DNA of 64,000 nucleotides from Akanthomyces muscarius (Eukaryota; Ascomycota; Sordariomycetes; Hypocreales; Cordycipitaceae). The translations under genes and the position numbers were made by a program. Location: assembly GCF_028009165.1 (NCBI RefSeq), contig NW_026611618.1, positions 1,178,001-1,242,000 of the forward strand, written 5' to 3'. The notes beneath the pieces are model-generated. The model was not told the origin of the DNA. It made no database searches and saw only the letters and a program-made list of their open reading frames with translations. Numbering within the stretch: the stretch's first letter is position 1; each line of letters starts with the position of its first letter. Of the stretch, positions 1 through 12,600 are shown piece by piece.

Positions 1-1215
1 GACTTGCAAGAAAAGCTTCAAGATAACAATAGCTCCGAAGGTTGGAACGGTCGCCAGCTGGAAGAGCACAAGGCCTTGGCTTGCTCTCTCATCATCAAGT
101 GCGCCGATGTCAGCAACGTTGCGAGGCATCACGATGCCGCCGTCAAATGGATGCACATCTTGGTGGAAGAGTTTTCGCGGCAAGCCTCTATGGAAAGCGA
201 ACTCGGCATCAAGTCCTCACTTATCGCTGAGCCAAAGCGGGACCTGTTGTCGCTGTCTACTGCCCAGCTGGGTTTCATGAATATGTTTGCGATCCCCCTT
301 TTCCAAGGTGTTGCTGACATCATGCCGTCGCTCAAATACGCCGTGGATGAGTTGGAGCTCAACCGACAAATATTTGAACAAAAGGTGCACGACGAAAAAC
401 TGAGACAAGCCAACGACGAGATCGAGCGACGGAAACTGCTGCGCGAAGGAACCTTCTCGCCAAAAACTAGAAGCTGGGTTGCAGAAGAAGGAGATGACAG
501 CACACAAGGTGTCGCTGCAACGCCGCAACGGACCGAGGGCTCCGATTCGACCGTGATTCAGGCTTCCGAGGTCTCTAGCAGCGAGCAGCTCGAGTCGGCA
601 GAGGAAAGCAACGGCAATGCAGCAGCCGCCGGTCAAGATATGCACGACACAGTGCGCGATTTCTACAACCCCTCTCAGTCGGAGGATGATGTCTACAGAC
701 ATTTGAACGGCACCTCGTCGGCCTTTGGCACTGTGCGTGACTTTGCTGATAGTGACCCTTTTCACGTACGTCCAAGAGATGACGGCGGTGCCGACGGCAA
801 AGCGACTGTGTCTACGAGACAGCGCTGCAGCGAGACCACCGAAGGCAGTGTGTCTGGGGCTTTCACGGGCGACTGGACATCTCAAGCCACCAGCGCTACC
901 GGAAAGGCCAACTTATCGCCCAGCACGCAGGGGACAAGCATCGTTAGCAACGACTCGATGGATCGCACCCTCGGACTGCCCTCTTTCAACGTTTCGCCGC
1001 CTGGCACACAAAGCGCCCCCCCGCAGAGCAGAGAGGGCCCGCCAGAAGATGCGAGTGAGTCGATCTCAAACTCGGGCAGCATCGGCAAGGCAGAGGGCAA
1101 GTCTCTACGCAAAAAGACTAGCAGATTCAGAATGAAGGACTTTCCCTTTTTTAGAAGAAACAAGGGGTCCAGCCCTTCGAGTCCGCCATTCCCTTCCGCC
1201 GACGCTACAAGCTGA
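1..1215 (+). CDS. PDE2: 3' part of class I (high-affinity) cAMP phosphodiesterase
   Basis: Partial gene: the reading frame is open from the first base, so the start and most of the HD catalytic domain lie upstream of the window. The visible part (about 404 residues) begins inside the PDEase_I fold. It carries the KCADVSN metal/substrate-pocket motif near residue 31, then the helix ending in METELGI-like SELGI and the FMNMFAIPLF segment, all typical of the C-terminal third of class I cyclic nucleotide phosphodiesterases, which hydrolyse cAMP to AMP and damp PKA signalling. Downstream is a long Ser/Thr/Glu-rich, probably disordered tail ending in a basic patch (KKTSRFRMKD, FFRRNK). Such long tails are usual in filamentous-fungal PdeH/Pde2 and may carry phosphorylation sites. 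The stop is TGA at 1213-1215. The class assignment is firm; the exact orthologue name is by family resemblance. Confidence 0.9.
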   Translation, partial: DLQEKLQDNNSSEGWNGRQLEEHKALACSLIIKCADVSNVARHHDAAVKWMHILVEEFSRQASMESELGIKSSLIAEPKRDLLSLSTAQLGFMNMFAIPLFQGVADIMPSLKYAVDELELNRQIFEQKVHDEKLRQANDEIERRKLLREGTFSPKTRSWVAEEGDDSTQGVAATPQRTEGSDSTVIQASEVSSSEQLESAEESNGNAAAAGQDMHDTVRDFYNPSQSEDDVYRHLNGTSSAFGTVRDFADSDPFHVRPRDDGGADGKATVSTRQRCSETTEGSVSGAFTGDWTSQATSATGKANLSPSTQGTSIVSNDSMDRTLGLPSFNVSPPGTQSAPPQSREGPPEDASESISNSGSIGKAEGKSLRKKTSRFRMKDFPFFRRNKGSSPSSPPFPSADATS

Positions 1216-2057
1216 TTAACGCCTCGCGACGGAGCTAGCCTTGTCGCGCAGGTTTCTATTCTATCCCATCGCCATCGACTGCGATGCTGGAGCATTGCAC
1301 CCGCCGTTGACGAGAACTGCCAGTCATGTAGATGCCCTGGTTTGAGCGCGCCAAGACGCGCATTTGTACAATATCACCGGCCAAGATGATACCCAGGTGG
1401 ATTAATGGTGTCAAGTTGAAGAGGCAGTCGTGTCCAGCAACGGGTTCCAGTCCTGTCTGCACAGCGCACACGACCGCACTAGCATGTCACAATGCGTTTA
1501 TGGAAAGTGGGATGATTTTTTCTCTATATATATTTTAAACAGGTACCGTCTATGGCTGCAGGAGAGGTGCGGACGACGCGCGTTGCTCTGCGACTTTTGT
1601 TGTCGGCACGGAGGCATTACGGAAACTTGTGTTTATTCTTATTTTTACTGTTTTTTTGGCGCTTTGTGGAAGGTTTTCGAGAGCAATGGCATATAGACGT
1701 CGGCGATTGACGACGTGCATGAATTGAGGAGGAGAAGAAAAGCATGGCTGGCGTAGGATTTAGAGCATGGTAGTGAAATACAACTTGTGTGTATTGCCAT
1801 TTGGCTTTGTTGATGTGATGTAGGTACGGATTGTGACTGGGTGCCGTATGAGGCTGAGTGCATCTGAACTGCGTTGTGTGATACGTAATCCTCGTTGGGG
1901 CCGGGAGGAGGTGGCTGCATATATTGGGCGGTTGGCTCGTGTTGGTAGCAAGCAACACGTGTCGACAACATTACACACTCGGCAAATTCTAAACTGGTCT
2001 TTCTCAGAGAACCAAAAAATAAAATAACAGTAAAACCCGGCCGCTCATACCAAGACT
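1216..2057. other. intergenic, phosphodiesterase 3' side
   Basis: No convincing coding sequence. The stretch should contain the 3' UTR of the phosphodiesterase gene and the promoter side of the small ORF at 2058. It is AT-rich from about 1500 to 1800. The short ORFs here overlap each other on both strands and have no family-like composition. Confidence 0.5.
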
Positions 2058-2417
2058 ATGAACGATCCGCCGCCGTCCTACGAAGACGCCGTCTTGGGCG
2101 GCGGCTCTACTTTTGCCGCCACGGCAGCGGCGGCGCTCGTCTGCGACGGACCGCGCTACCACGCGAGGAGATGCAGCGAGGCGGGTGTGGAGGCGTCTGG
2201 TGGATTTGCGCTGGACAATGAGGAAGATGGAGAGGAAGGAGAAGCGCTGCCACAGCAGCAGGAAGAAGGCGACAGCGGCGGAGAAGGAGGATTCTGGGTG
2301 TCGAGCAGCACAAGGCTGGGCGTCAACATCGGCGGGAGCTTCATCGGCCTGGTGGGCGAGGAACACGAGTTTGGGTTCAAGATTGGAGGGGTAACTGTCG
2401 GTGTGAAGACGATTTGA
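2058..2417 (+). CDS. possible small PPxY-motif protein (119 aa)
   Basis: An unspliced ORF of 119 codons, starting at an ATG after an A-rich leader. The N-terminus is MNDPPPSYEDAV, which contains a PPSY (PPxY) motif, the ligand for WW domains such as those of Nedd4/Rsp5 ubiquitin ligases. The middle is acidic and Glu/Gln/Gly-rich. The last 35 residues alternate polar and non-polar positions (GVNIGGSFIGLVGEEHEFGFKIGG), which looks like real folded beta structure rather than a random translation. No family is recognised. If real, it may be a small Rsp5 adaptor or cargo, but that is inference from the motif alone. Expression data would be needed to separate it from a chance GC-rich ORF. Confidence 0.45.
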   Translation: MNDPPPSYEDAVLGGGSTFAATAAAALVCDGPRYHARRCSEAGVEASGGFALDNEEDGEEGEALPQQQEEGDSGGEGGFWVSSSTRLGVNIGGSFIGLVGEEHEFGFKIGGVTVGVKTI

Positions 2418-2578
2418 TCAATCAACTCTCTCGCCAAATTAACTCGGTTGACATGCCCCATGTTTAGTCGTGCGTTACTGTTGTCGCTGTGTTGCATTGT
2501 CAGCCAGCTAGCTGGTTGCAAGAGTGAGTGCCATGTAGATATTAATAAGCTGGTCGGTCACTATAACGCATTTCATTG

Positions 2579-2669
2579 GCCACAGTCGTCTAGGGGTCAG
2601 GACACTAGTTTGTGGAGTTTACAGCACCGCGAACCACTGGAAACCGAGGTTCGAGTCCTCGCTGCGGCA
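2579..2669 (+). tRNA. tRNA-His (GUG) with a 19-nt intron
   Basis: A complete cloverleaf can be folded. The acceptor is GCCACAG/CTGCGGC with one A-C mismatch at pair 4, and the discriminator is A. The D-arm is GTCT/GGAC. The anticodon stem is CTAGT/ACTGG with loop TT-GTG-G (anticodon at 2612-2614). The variable loop is AAAC, and the T-arm is CGAGG-TTCGAGT-CCTCG. A 19-nt intron (2616-2634) sits at the canonical site, one base 3' of the anticodon. It contains GCACC, which can pair with the anticodon as intron-exon pairing requires. A run of six T follows three bases after the gene and serves as a pol III terminator. The genome does not encode G-1, which eukaryotes add after transcription. Confidence 0.85.
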
Positions 2670-4223
2670 AATTTTTTGATGGATTTTTTTAATTCCTTTT
2701 GGGGTTGATTTCACTTTTTGTATCCTTGTCCGAGTTGTAAAAACCCAAGCAAAAACATTGCGCTACCTCGTAGATCGGCTTCAGACGCCAAGAGAGAAAA
2801 AAGGTCGTGTGAGCATCGCTGGGTGCGTGAGTGGACGGCATCAGTAGATGGACCCTTGCCCCGATCCTGTGTAGCTGAGTGAACGTGGGGAAAGAGCCGC
2901 AGTCAGAAAGAACGGCAATTCCATGCAAACCATACATCGTACTATAATACACGTCGTGCGATTTAATATCATGGCGAATATATGGAGTATCGTACAAGAA
3001 TACAATGACATGTCAGCACACGCAGCATGTTTACTCCGAGGCCATCGCACGACCAGCCCGGATAGCTAGAAGCGGAACAGACAGGGCTGCGTAAACACGA
3101 CGATACGAGCCAGACGCCACAGATCGAGAGGACGAACCCCTCCTCCCACCGTCGCTGGGTGCTTTTATCGGTGACATGGCATAAGCAGGAGACGCCAATG
3201 CTGCCTTGCGCACAAAAGAAGAAAGGATGCCTGATGAGATATGCCACTTCATCAAAAGCTGCAGAGCCCCGTGTGGTTGCCATGGCTGTGGTCCAGCCGC
3301 GAGTTGCGCCGCCATCTCCGTTCGTGGGGTAAACTAAAGGCGTGGGATACTGCCGAGGGCGGGCCAGGCGTGCTAGGGTCAATCAGCCCATGTGTACCAT
3401 AATCGAACGGGCTGTGTGTGTGGCGAGGGGTAGTTTTGTTGGGATGCAGGATGCGCTGATGATTTTAGCTTGCATTGCATTTAAAAACTAGTGTGCCTGA
3501 TGATTAGTAGTTTCTTTGCTTCCTCGGCGCATGTGAACAGTTGTCTGTGGTGGCGCGGGTTGTTTGGTGTTGGTGTTGACAGAGACGGAGTGTTTGGAGA
3601 CTACCATTCATGCTGTGCTTTCATATAACGAATGATTGATTATAGAATGCATAGGTAGGTAGGTATAAAATAAGTAGATGTGTTTTTTTTTTAACAATAT
3701 GCCTACACTACTCGAATCCTAGCTGTCCCAGCGTTTGCACTGCTCGCGTTTGCCATGCTGGTGGCTCGCAAGTTGGCCCGCCGGTCCGTCCACCAAACGG
3801 GCCTGTTTGCTGCCAGTTGCCACCCCGTCGGCCCGCCAGAGCTCTCCGGACGTCCAGAGTCGTCAACTAGCGCCTCCAATTGCCAGTCCAATCCCCCACA
3901 ATACCCAAGGCTGCTTGGCCCGGCCGCTTCCCCAACTTTTTAGGAACTAAACTCCAGGGACTTCTCTTCCAATCTTACCAATCACCTTTTCATCTCCTAT
4001 ACACAGCTTTGGCTTCAAGAGGCAGCCGTCTTCTTCCTCTTTCTCCGGCACGGGTTGGACGCTGTCGCATCTACATGCGTCTGGGTAACACTGAGAGCTT
4101 CTTGTAACTCCGATCTAGCCCCATACGATAGATAGCTGGAGCTTTCCGCATCCGTCTCCCATCGCATTGGCAACAACCGACACATTCTGCTGCCCATTCC
4201 CCGGGACGCAAACTCCTCCTCAA
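2670..4223. other. intergenic, upstream of the alcohol oxidase
   Basis: Apart from the T-run that ends the tRNA, no gene is supported. The region includes a short AGGTAGGTAGGTATAAAATAAG segment near 3654-3675 and a CT-rich, gene-proximal stretch from about 3950 to 4200 that is typical of a fungal promoter and 5' UTR. The short ORFs on both strands lack family-like sequence. Confidence 0.5.
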
Positions 4224-6676
4224 ATGGCGGAATCTGTCCTGCTCGAGGACTCGACCATCTACACTCTGGCGGCCACCGACACCATGGCGCACACCAACGG
4301 CTACAAGCCCGTCCTGGACAAGGACCTTCCCGACATCACCTTCATGACCGATGCGGAATGGACCACCTTCTTCTCCATCGCCGAGGCCATTGTCCCGGCC
4401 GTCGTGCCCCAGACCAAGGTCCACGACCCCATGCGCCAGCTCGGCATCCCGGACAAGGAGTTTTACGCCGCCGTCGACGAGACCCTCGCCAGCCTGACCA
4501 ACCCGCCACCTCAGCAGAAGCTCATGGAATGGCTTGCCTTTCGCGCCGTCGATGAGCCCGCCTTTCGCCGCGAGTGCGAACACTCGGTCGCCTCGGCGGC
4601 CCTGCGGATGGAGCTCGCCAATTTCATGAAGCTGCTCAAGTCAGTCCCTGTCTCTGCCGCGTGTGGCTGCATGCATGTCTCACTAACCTTATTCGCAGCA
4701 CCCGATATGGCAGCCTGCTGCTGACCGGCCGCTGGACGCCCTTTTACAGACAGCCACTCCTCATTCGCCAGCAGATTCTCAAAAACTGGAGATCATCACG
4801 CCTCCTGCCGCTGCGCATCGTCCTCAAATCCATGAACGCGCTCACGCGCAAGTCTCTCGGCGCCTCGAGCCGCTACATTGAAGAGCTGGGAGGGTTCGAG
4901 ACGCTGCCCAAGAACTGGGAGCGCAAGCAGGGTTACGATTTCAAGTTTCTGCAGATTGCGGAAGGCACAGGGACGCACACCATTGAGACGGACGTGGTCA
5001 TTGTCGGCTCCGGCTGTGGCGGAGGTGTCTCTGCCAAGAACCTGGCCGAGGCCGGCCATCGCGTGCTCGTCCTCGACAAGGGCTACCATTTTGCGCCCGA
5101 GAACTTTCCCCTGAGCCAGGTCGGCAACAAGCACATTTACGAGAACAACGGCCTCGTCATCTCCAAGAGCTCTGCCATCTCGGTCGCCGCGGGCGAGACC
5201 TGGGGCGGCGGCGGCACGGTCAACTGGAGCGTGTGCCTGAAGCCGCAGGACTATGTCCGCAAGGAATGGGTCGCCGCCGGCCTACCGCTGTTTGGCTCGT
5301 CCGAGTTTGACGACTGCATCGACCGCGTGTGGACCGCCATCGGCGCCAATCAGACCAAGATCCGCCACAACCACCAGAACGAGGTCGTGCTCAACGGCTC
5401 CAAGAAGCTCGGCTGGCACAGCAACGTCTGCGACCAAAACACGGGCGGCGTCGAGCACTACTGCGGCCGCTGCCATCTCGGCTGCAGCGCCAATGAGAAG
5501 AGGGGCCCGGCCGTCGCCTTCCTCCCTGACGCGGCCGACGCGGGCACCGAGTTCATGGAAGGTTTCAGGGTGGAACGTGTTGTATTCGCCGCAGACGGCA
5601 AGACGGCGACGGGTGTGGAGGGTGTCTGGACGGCCCGTAGTGAGGATGGCACGGTGCACGGCGCGCCAGAGACTCGTCGCCAGCGCAGGGTCTTGATCAA
5701 GGCCAAGAAGGTGGTTCTGTCTGCTGGTTCGCTGTGGAGTCCTGCGTTGCTGCAAAAGAGCGGCGTCAAGGTCAGTTTGGTCCTTTCCGTAGTCTCCAGA
5801 CGTGTATGGCTAACAGGTAGTAGAACCCCCAAGTTGGCCGTAACTTGTACCTGCACCCTGCGGCCTTCCTGGTCGGGCACTTTGACGAGATTGAGCCCCA
5901 GTGGGAGGGCGGTATCATTACCGCTTACAATGGCGAGTTTCAAAATCTTGACAAAAAGGGCCACGGCGTCAAGCTCGAGACCATGGCCATGCTGGTACGT
6001 ACATTCTTCCCATACCCTACATGCAACGTGTGCTCACCGTTCAAAGCCATATGTCCTCTTCGCCATCCAGCCGTTTGAGAGCGGCTTCGACTCCAAGCTC
6101 TGCGTCGCGCGCATGAAGCAGCTGCACACCATCATCTCCATCACGCGCGACCGCGACACGGGCCGCATCACCGCCGATCCCGAGACGGGCGCGCCGTGCA
6201 TCGACTACGACGTGTCGTCGTTTGACGCCGAGCACAGCCTCGACGGCATCGAGGCCATTGCCAAGCTCATGTACGTCATGGGCGCGACGGCGCTGTACCC
6301 GACCATCCCCAACGTGCGGCCGTTTGTCGTGGCCCGCGACGGCGACGCGGCGCTACAGAAGAGCTACCAGGACGGGACGGATCCGGAGTTCACGGACGCC
6401 AAGTTTGGGCAGTGGCTCAAGCACCTGCGCGAGGTCGGCGGCAAGGCCGGCCCCGAGATCAGCTACCTGTCGGCGCACCAGATGGGCTCGTGCCGCATGA
6501 GCGCCAAGCCGAGCGGCGGCGTCGTCGACCCCAAGGGCAAGGTCTGGGGCTGCGAGAACCTGTACGTGGCGGACGGGAGCGTGTTTCCCAGCGCAAGCGG
6601 CGTGAACCCGATGGTGACGATCCTGGCGATTTCAGACTACATTTCGCGCCAGCTGGCCCAGGAGCTGTCGGCGTAG
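4224..6676 (+). CDS. long-chain fatty alcohol oxidase (GMC oxidoreductase)
   Basis: Four exons: 4224-4639, 4699-5770, 5824-5994 and 6047-6676, giving 762 residues, the usual size for fungal long-chain alcohol oxidases (EC 1.1.3.20). These FAD enzymes oxidise fatty alcohols to aldehydes with O2, generally in peroxisomes or microsomes. The first ATG of the frame is at 4224. The phases match at every junction and the joins restore family motifs: NTRYGSLLLTG across intron 1 and GVKNPQVGRNL across intron 2. The FAD-binding GSGCGGG is near residue 241, the family's CGRCHLGC cysteine motif is at 394-401, MGSCRM is near 699, and the C-terminal GMC signature NPMVTILAIS follows. The N-terminal 230 residues are the extra domain that distinguishes this group from ordinary GMC enzymes. 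There is no C-terminal SKL, so any peroxisomal import would use another signal. Confidence 0.93.
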
Positions 6677-9600
6677 AGATGCATGGGGAAGAGTGTCTTT
6701 ATGTGTATAACGTAATGAGGGGGGGAGGGGGGGAGCGGGAGAAAAACATGAGTAGCGACGTGGCGATTTTGTATATTGAGTAACAACAGCTTTGGCTAAT
6801 TTATGATTCTTTGCTTAAATGATGCTGTACTTTATTGAATGGTTGGAACCGCGAAGGATGTGACGAAATCAAGGCGAAACACGTATTGATTGATTGTGCA
6901 TCTGGATACACCCGAAAAGTCCAATGGTACACCAGTCAATTTTACCTCGGGTCATCGTGTTGGGAATTTCAAGAAGAGAGTACGAGCACGAGCCACGGCA
7001 AGATGCGATCTCGTTGCGATCTCTTGGGTACGGGGCGAAGAGTCAGAAAGTGGGGAAGATGGCCAGTTTGGTTTCCCAGAATAGAAGACGACGAAAATCA
7101 ACGGGGTACGCCGCTGCAAAGTTCCAGGATTATTGCCCGGGAAATGTGACTTTTATTTAAAAATAGATTGCTAGAACCATTTATTCCTTGTTGAGGGGAA
7201 ACAAGAGTTCCCCCCACGCGGGCAAAAAAAAAAAAAAAAAAAAAAAGGCATCGCGGCTAACATCTGCCAGCGCTTTTACAGGGCGGGGGGGTTGTGACGG
7301 GAGGCAGCCCAAGCAGCAGCCACAGGGGCACACAGCCTCACCAGCCCTGGCGGGAGGTGACGACATGCTGCATTGTCCTTGACGGCGACGCCGAGTATAC
7401 ACGACATGGCTTTTGTCGATGTTGGGAAAATCATGCCGAGATGTGGATTCAGAATGGGAAACATTTGACAGCAAAGAAAGCAAAAAGCCTCTGCCGAGGG
7501 GTTTTACGTGTCATGTGGCAAACGTGGAGGGGGTTTTAGAAGACGAGTTGGTGTGCAAAGTCCAACACGAGAGGGCAGCTTTTTGAGACGCCCGTGTTCG
7601 GACCACGATGGCTTTCCATTCCCTTTGCAATTTGGCATGTGCATTGTCTGAGATGGACGAGTCAAACATTACACCAAAACTACGTCATTGTAGAAGAAAC
7701 CGCCCATGTTCTGGCGGTTACAAACGCCTCTCGGTTCGGCTTTTTCTTTTTTTTTTTTTTGTGTGTGTCTCTCGCAAGAGCCTCACTCGAGGGGTCAGCT
7801 GGGGCCGTTGTGGCTGTGCACGCCACTTTTAGATGTGCAATCCATCTCGCCTTTTCGTTGTTCTTCTTGCCACAAAAAAATATTCATATTCAGAATGCAC
7901 ACGCCCTAACCTTGCATGTCAGAGCCCAAGGGATGGCCCTTTTCTACTCGACTCTGTCGGGGGTCCAAGTACAATGTCTTGTTTTTCGGCCTGGTATCGC
8001 GCTGTCCGGGGGTCGTCATCGTCGTCGAAGCCTAGCCAGGGTCTTTTGCTCCGCCACGGTCCGCCTTGCACCATCTCCTAACAAGATGAAATACAATAAA
8101 AATTTAAGTCAATTAAAAAGGCAAGAAAAGGCCAAAAAAGGTTTACTTGGGTGCTCGAGATCATGTACCGGTACTTTGCACATGTTCAAGTCCCCGTCAT
8201 CTGGTGCCTACGACAACTCCCACACACTACACTAGACTCAACGTTACCATTCCAATCTGGGGATAGCATCGGCACTTGGTCCTCGCCGTTAACCGCCCGC
8301 GATTTTTTCTTCTTTAGCTTCTCTCTCTCCACACCACCCAGTCCATGACTTGTGGCAAGTAAAAATAAAAAGTATTCAGTCTTGTTTCTTTTTTTATTCC
8401 AAGCTCGCTTACCGCCAATCTCAACCCCCAGCCGTAGCAGAGATTTGTGCCCTGGTGTTTGCTCAGATGACTTCCTTTCTCGCCCTGGCCCGGGGGGGAA
8501 GCCCTCATGTGACGGGCTGCGCATGTGCGCCGTGGCCCTTGTGCGACCACCACACCCTTCCTTTCCAGCATGTGTGTTACCTTTCGAGAAGGTCAAAAAG
8601 ATTCCGGGAGCCTGGGTGTTGTCTGCATGCGGCCGGCGGGCATCTTTGTAAAACGCGTGCCTGGCTTACACACACCTGCCAGTAGTACTGGTAGTGTATT
8701 ACATCTACACCCCATGTAGTAAAGTACAAATCTCTTTCCACCCTACTTACCCAGTATTCATCTCGTTTCTGCTTTTCTAGTCCAGCATCATACGTTAATT
8801 GTAAAGCCTTCATTTTAGCATTCAACAAAACACTGGTCGACCAGGCCTCGACCGCCGTGGGCAGCCCAAGCTTTGCTCTATATGGCATCATTTCGCAACA
8901 CCAGGAGCTGCCACGTCTTCTCAAATTACCCCTTGATCCCCTCATTTCATTAAAAACGGAAATCGCGTCTCCACGTTTTGACGACTTTTTTTTTCCCTTT
9001 CCCTTCACGGCGTCGTCCCATTAACACGCACACGCCCATGTCGTCCGGCGTCTGTCGTCTAATGCACATGATTGGCCGGCAGTCTACCAATCACATGCCG
9101 TCTCCAGCCTCTGGTTCCCACCACCTCTTGGATCTCTCTGGCCAATCAGCAGCCACAGCAGCACTTTACCAGCTACGCCTCTTCAAACCAAGACGACAAG
9201 TCGACTAATACGACCTGCCACTCAGACACCCTCCCCTTCTTGGTGGCGAGAGCCTCCCCTTTCTTCAAGTCCCCTTTCCTCAATCAGGTAGATGGATGGC
9301 CTGCAACAGCCAAGGGCCCTGGCATCCGTGAATCTGCCAGCCGGATACTCTGAATCTGTAGATGGTATCCGCATTATAACAGTAGTGGCCGCCTCTTCCC
9401 GCCGCTTGCGACCTTGGACATCGCCCACTTGGTCTCGTCCCGAGCGCTCCTGTCAGGGCAATCCCCACGGGAGCGTCGGAGCACCTTATCAAGTCGGGAA
9501 CTGTTCCCGTCCTGCTCGCTCGCACGGCTCTCCACGCCTGCCCTCCCCCTGGCCGTTGCTCCGCGAAGGGGTAGCCGTAGGCTGGCTATCACAGGGGCAC

Positions 9601-12600
9601 CAGCAGCCTCGAAATTGTATCTCGACGCGGCTTAAGAGACTGCCAAGGAGACTCTTGTTGTCTTCGGGCTCGCAGAGCGCTCAGAGTCATCGCAGCTCCT
9701 TCGTCTTGTGGCCATCTTTCAGGCTTGGTACAAGTCCCTACTAGGAAGGTAAAGATATTGTACACCTTTTCTCATCGTAAAAAGTCCCGACGCTTGTATC
9801 CACTGTCAGTGTTCCATTTGGCGCTGCGACGCATCCCACAACATCAGTCGGTGACTCGTCATAATGGAAGTCGGCATGCATGTTTGACGATGCGTGGAAT
9901 CATTGTCCAAAAAGGGAGCAATAGAACAGGGGCATTAGCAATAAATGCAAGCTTGCTTCAAACATTGAAATTCTCCAAAAATGATACATGACAGCTGGCA
10001 ATTTTTTGCTGGTAGGGAACCTGGGGTTGTGTGTGAGCCCTCGACATACGTACAGGTAGTCGTACAACACTCTGATTCAGTCGAGCCAAAGTTTCTCAGG
10101 CAGAAGGAAACAATGGCCGGGCCCCTATGGTGGCGAGACGCGACAACAGACGCCGATTCGTCGCCTTGAAGTGCAAAATGACAATCAAGACAAGGTGGTC
10201 CTAGTTTCCTGCATAAGCGTCCCAGCCTTTGCTCATCTCGCCCAGCTGCTGCATTGGCCACCGAGCTTCTCCAGCTCCAGATCGCGCCCGCCCGCTTGGA
10301 CCAAACGACTTGCATGAATAGAAACCCGCTCATCTTCCAATAACGTTTCTCGGTTCACAAGTGTCATTTTTCCCAAGATGGCGTCCCTTGCATGGACGCG
10401 TTGCATGCGCCGCTTGTGTGAGATATGTAAAAGGAGACAGATGCAGTACGAAGTCTGCGGGTCGGCAAGTGAAGAATGTGAGGAAAATCGGCTCGACGGC
10501 AGTAGTTGATTAGTTTTACGGTGTCATCCCGACCTCCGCGACGGCGGCGACCTAGTTTCACCTGCAGCCGGAGGCATTTATATGCCATGCGGCCGTTGTC
10601 GACAGGGCATACGGCCGGTCGTGGTGGTAGCGTGTTTGACGAAGCGCCGTGAATCAATCAATCGGTGGCTGTTAGTTCTTTTCTTTTCTTCCCGGTTGTT
10701 CCCCAGCATATTCAACAGGTCATCTACGGCAAGGGGGGTTGGGTGGTGGGGTGGCGAGTGCTGGTGGTGTGTGGTGTATGGTGGCGGCCGGTCAGTGAGG
10801 CCAACACAAGACAAGCAGGTAGGCGGCTGTTGTGACCTGGCTACACGCCACCGCTGGTATCAGGAAACAGACTTTATCGGCGTGGGATGGGCTCGGAATG
10901 AAAGGGTAATGTTGATTCTAGAGATGATGGCCCAATCAAGCTGCGACGGAAGATGGACATGCAATGCTTGCCAAAGCAGGACTTGGCGACGCACGGTACT
11001 AGCGCAATCATTCCAACCGAGCAATCAAAGCCGGAGCTAGTTTCTTTCACGGTGCCATGACCGGGAATGAAGAGAGGGCTATCCCGGCTCACGGCGAGGT
11101 GGACAATGCCCATTTGCACACGGAGACTGGGTTTGTCGATTAGACCACGCAGAGGGAGCTTCGAAGGCCCTGGCAGGCAAGTAGGTACCCGACCTGTACC
11201 TGTACAAGTCTCAAGGCGCAAGGCGAGCCAAAGCCAAGGAGGCGGAACACAAGGATGGCTGCGTTGCGAGGACTCGGTACCAGCGACGTGGTTGAATGGG
11301 GGCGTGGGGTCTTTCGAGTTCAGCTTCGCAGGCCATCTGGTGTCGGTCGGCGAGGTGGTGATGGATGCCGACTCCAAGCACAGCCATAACGTCGCTAGTA
11401 AAGTACCTGGTTCTGCATGGGAGAGTAGGTGCGTGGCGGATGTATCTCTCTCTGCAGATGGGCACGATAGCTGGGGCAAGAGCGAGGCGTCGATGGCTGC
11501 AGAGATGGCTCTTTCAGAGGGCACAGAAGGCAACAGGCCCCGCTGCCGACGCCTGGCAGAGTGCGCCCGGCACTAACAGCAGGCACTACAAAGGCGTGCA
11601 GAAATGTAGCCACAGCAAGGCAAACTGGCCCGCTGTGCGAGGCAGATCCCGCGCAGTTTACCAGGTACGTGCATGTACGGAGCTAGATGACGATGAGTAA
11701 GTCGGTTGATTCTAGTAATAGCAACAGGCTAAAAGTCAATAGCGGGTACGGACAGCGCCGTGAAAGAGAAGAAAAAAAGGGCCGTTTTTTTCTCTTGTCT
11801 GTCTTGGTTACCTCACGGACTAGACCCAAGCCAGCAGAGGCTGCATGAAGGCTGGGCTTGGTGGTACCGGTACATGCATGGCAGACAAGCTGACAGATGG
11901 GCACGAGACTGAACGGCGGCCGCCTGCCAACAAGGTTTGGAAGAGAGAGAAAAGTCGCCTGGACTGGAGCTGCCAAGTGAAGCGCTTTTTTGAGCTAACA
12001 GCTGCACCAGGTATTCTGTTTTCAGACCTGCTGGCTCCTTGCCCTCCAGACGGTGATGTCGGCGACAGAGATCATGGACAGCGGCGGTGCATGGTACTCG
12101 TTGTGGCGGAAGTCAAGCCCTGTGGTAGCATCCGCACACCCCCGTGGTCCGCTGTAACCAAAGACGGACACCGCGGACGCAGACTCAGAGGTACAGTAGG
12201 TACCTACCTACCTTAGCTGCTCCGCGCCCACTCACACCCCAAAGGGCCAAAGGCGTAGACCGACCCCCCCTCGCTGTCCTGCGTATCCCTCTGCACGCCT
12301 CCACTTTCTAAATAATGCGCAGTCACCTGCGGGCTGCAGGCTACCTCGTGGGTGGTGTGTGGCGCGGTCTGCAGTAAAGGCCAGGAAAGAGGGAAAAGAA
12401 GGCGAAAAGGCCAGCAGAGGGAAGATCGAATGCCCACTCTGGAGGACACCCCAAGACCTGCAACCTGGTACCTAATGGTAATGCGCCAAACTCTTTTTTT
12501 ATTTTCATCCCTCTTGCCCGCTTTCCGACGACTCTTTTTGTGCGGAAATGCTAGTCAACCGCCCCCGCTGTACCTACTTTTAGAGGCTAGATAGCTGCCG

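Noticed and set aside
1420..1460. GGTTCCAGTCC resembling a tRNA B box
   Set aside because: No acceptor stem, A box or anticodon arm could be placed around it.
7594..8235. 213-codon plus-strand ORF in the gene-poor region
   Set aside because: The start is not ATG, the translation contains Phe and Ser runs from homopolymers, and overlapping ORFs exist in other frames; there is no conserved motif.
10874..11533. 219-codon minus-strand ORF
   Set aside because: Ser/Pro/Leu-rich composition without domain features, overlapped by plus-strand ORFs of similar length; likely chance in GC-rich sequence.
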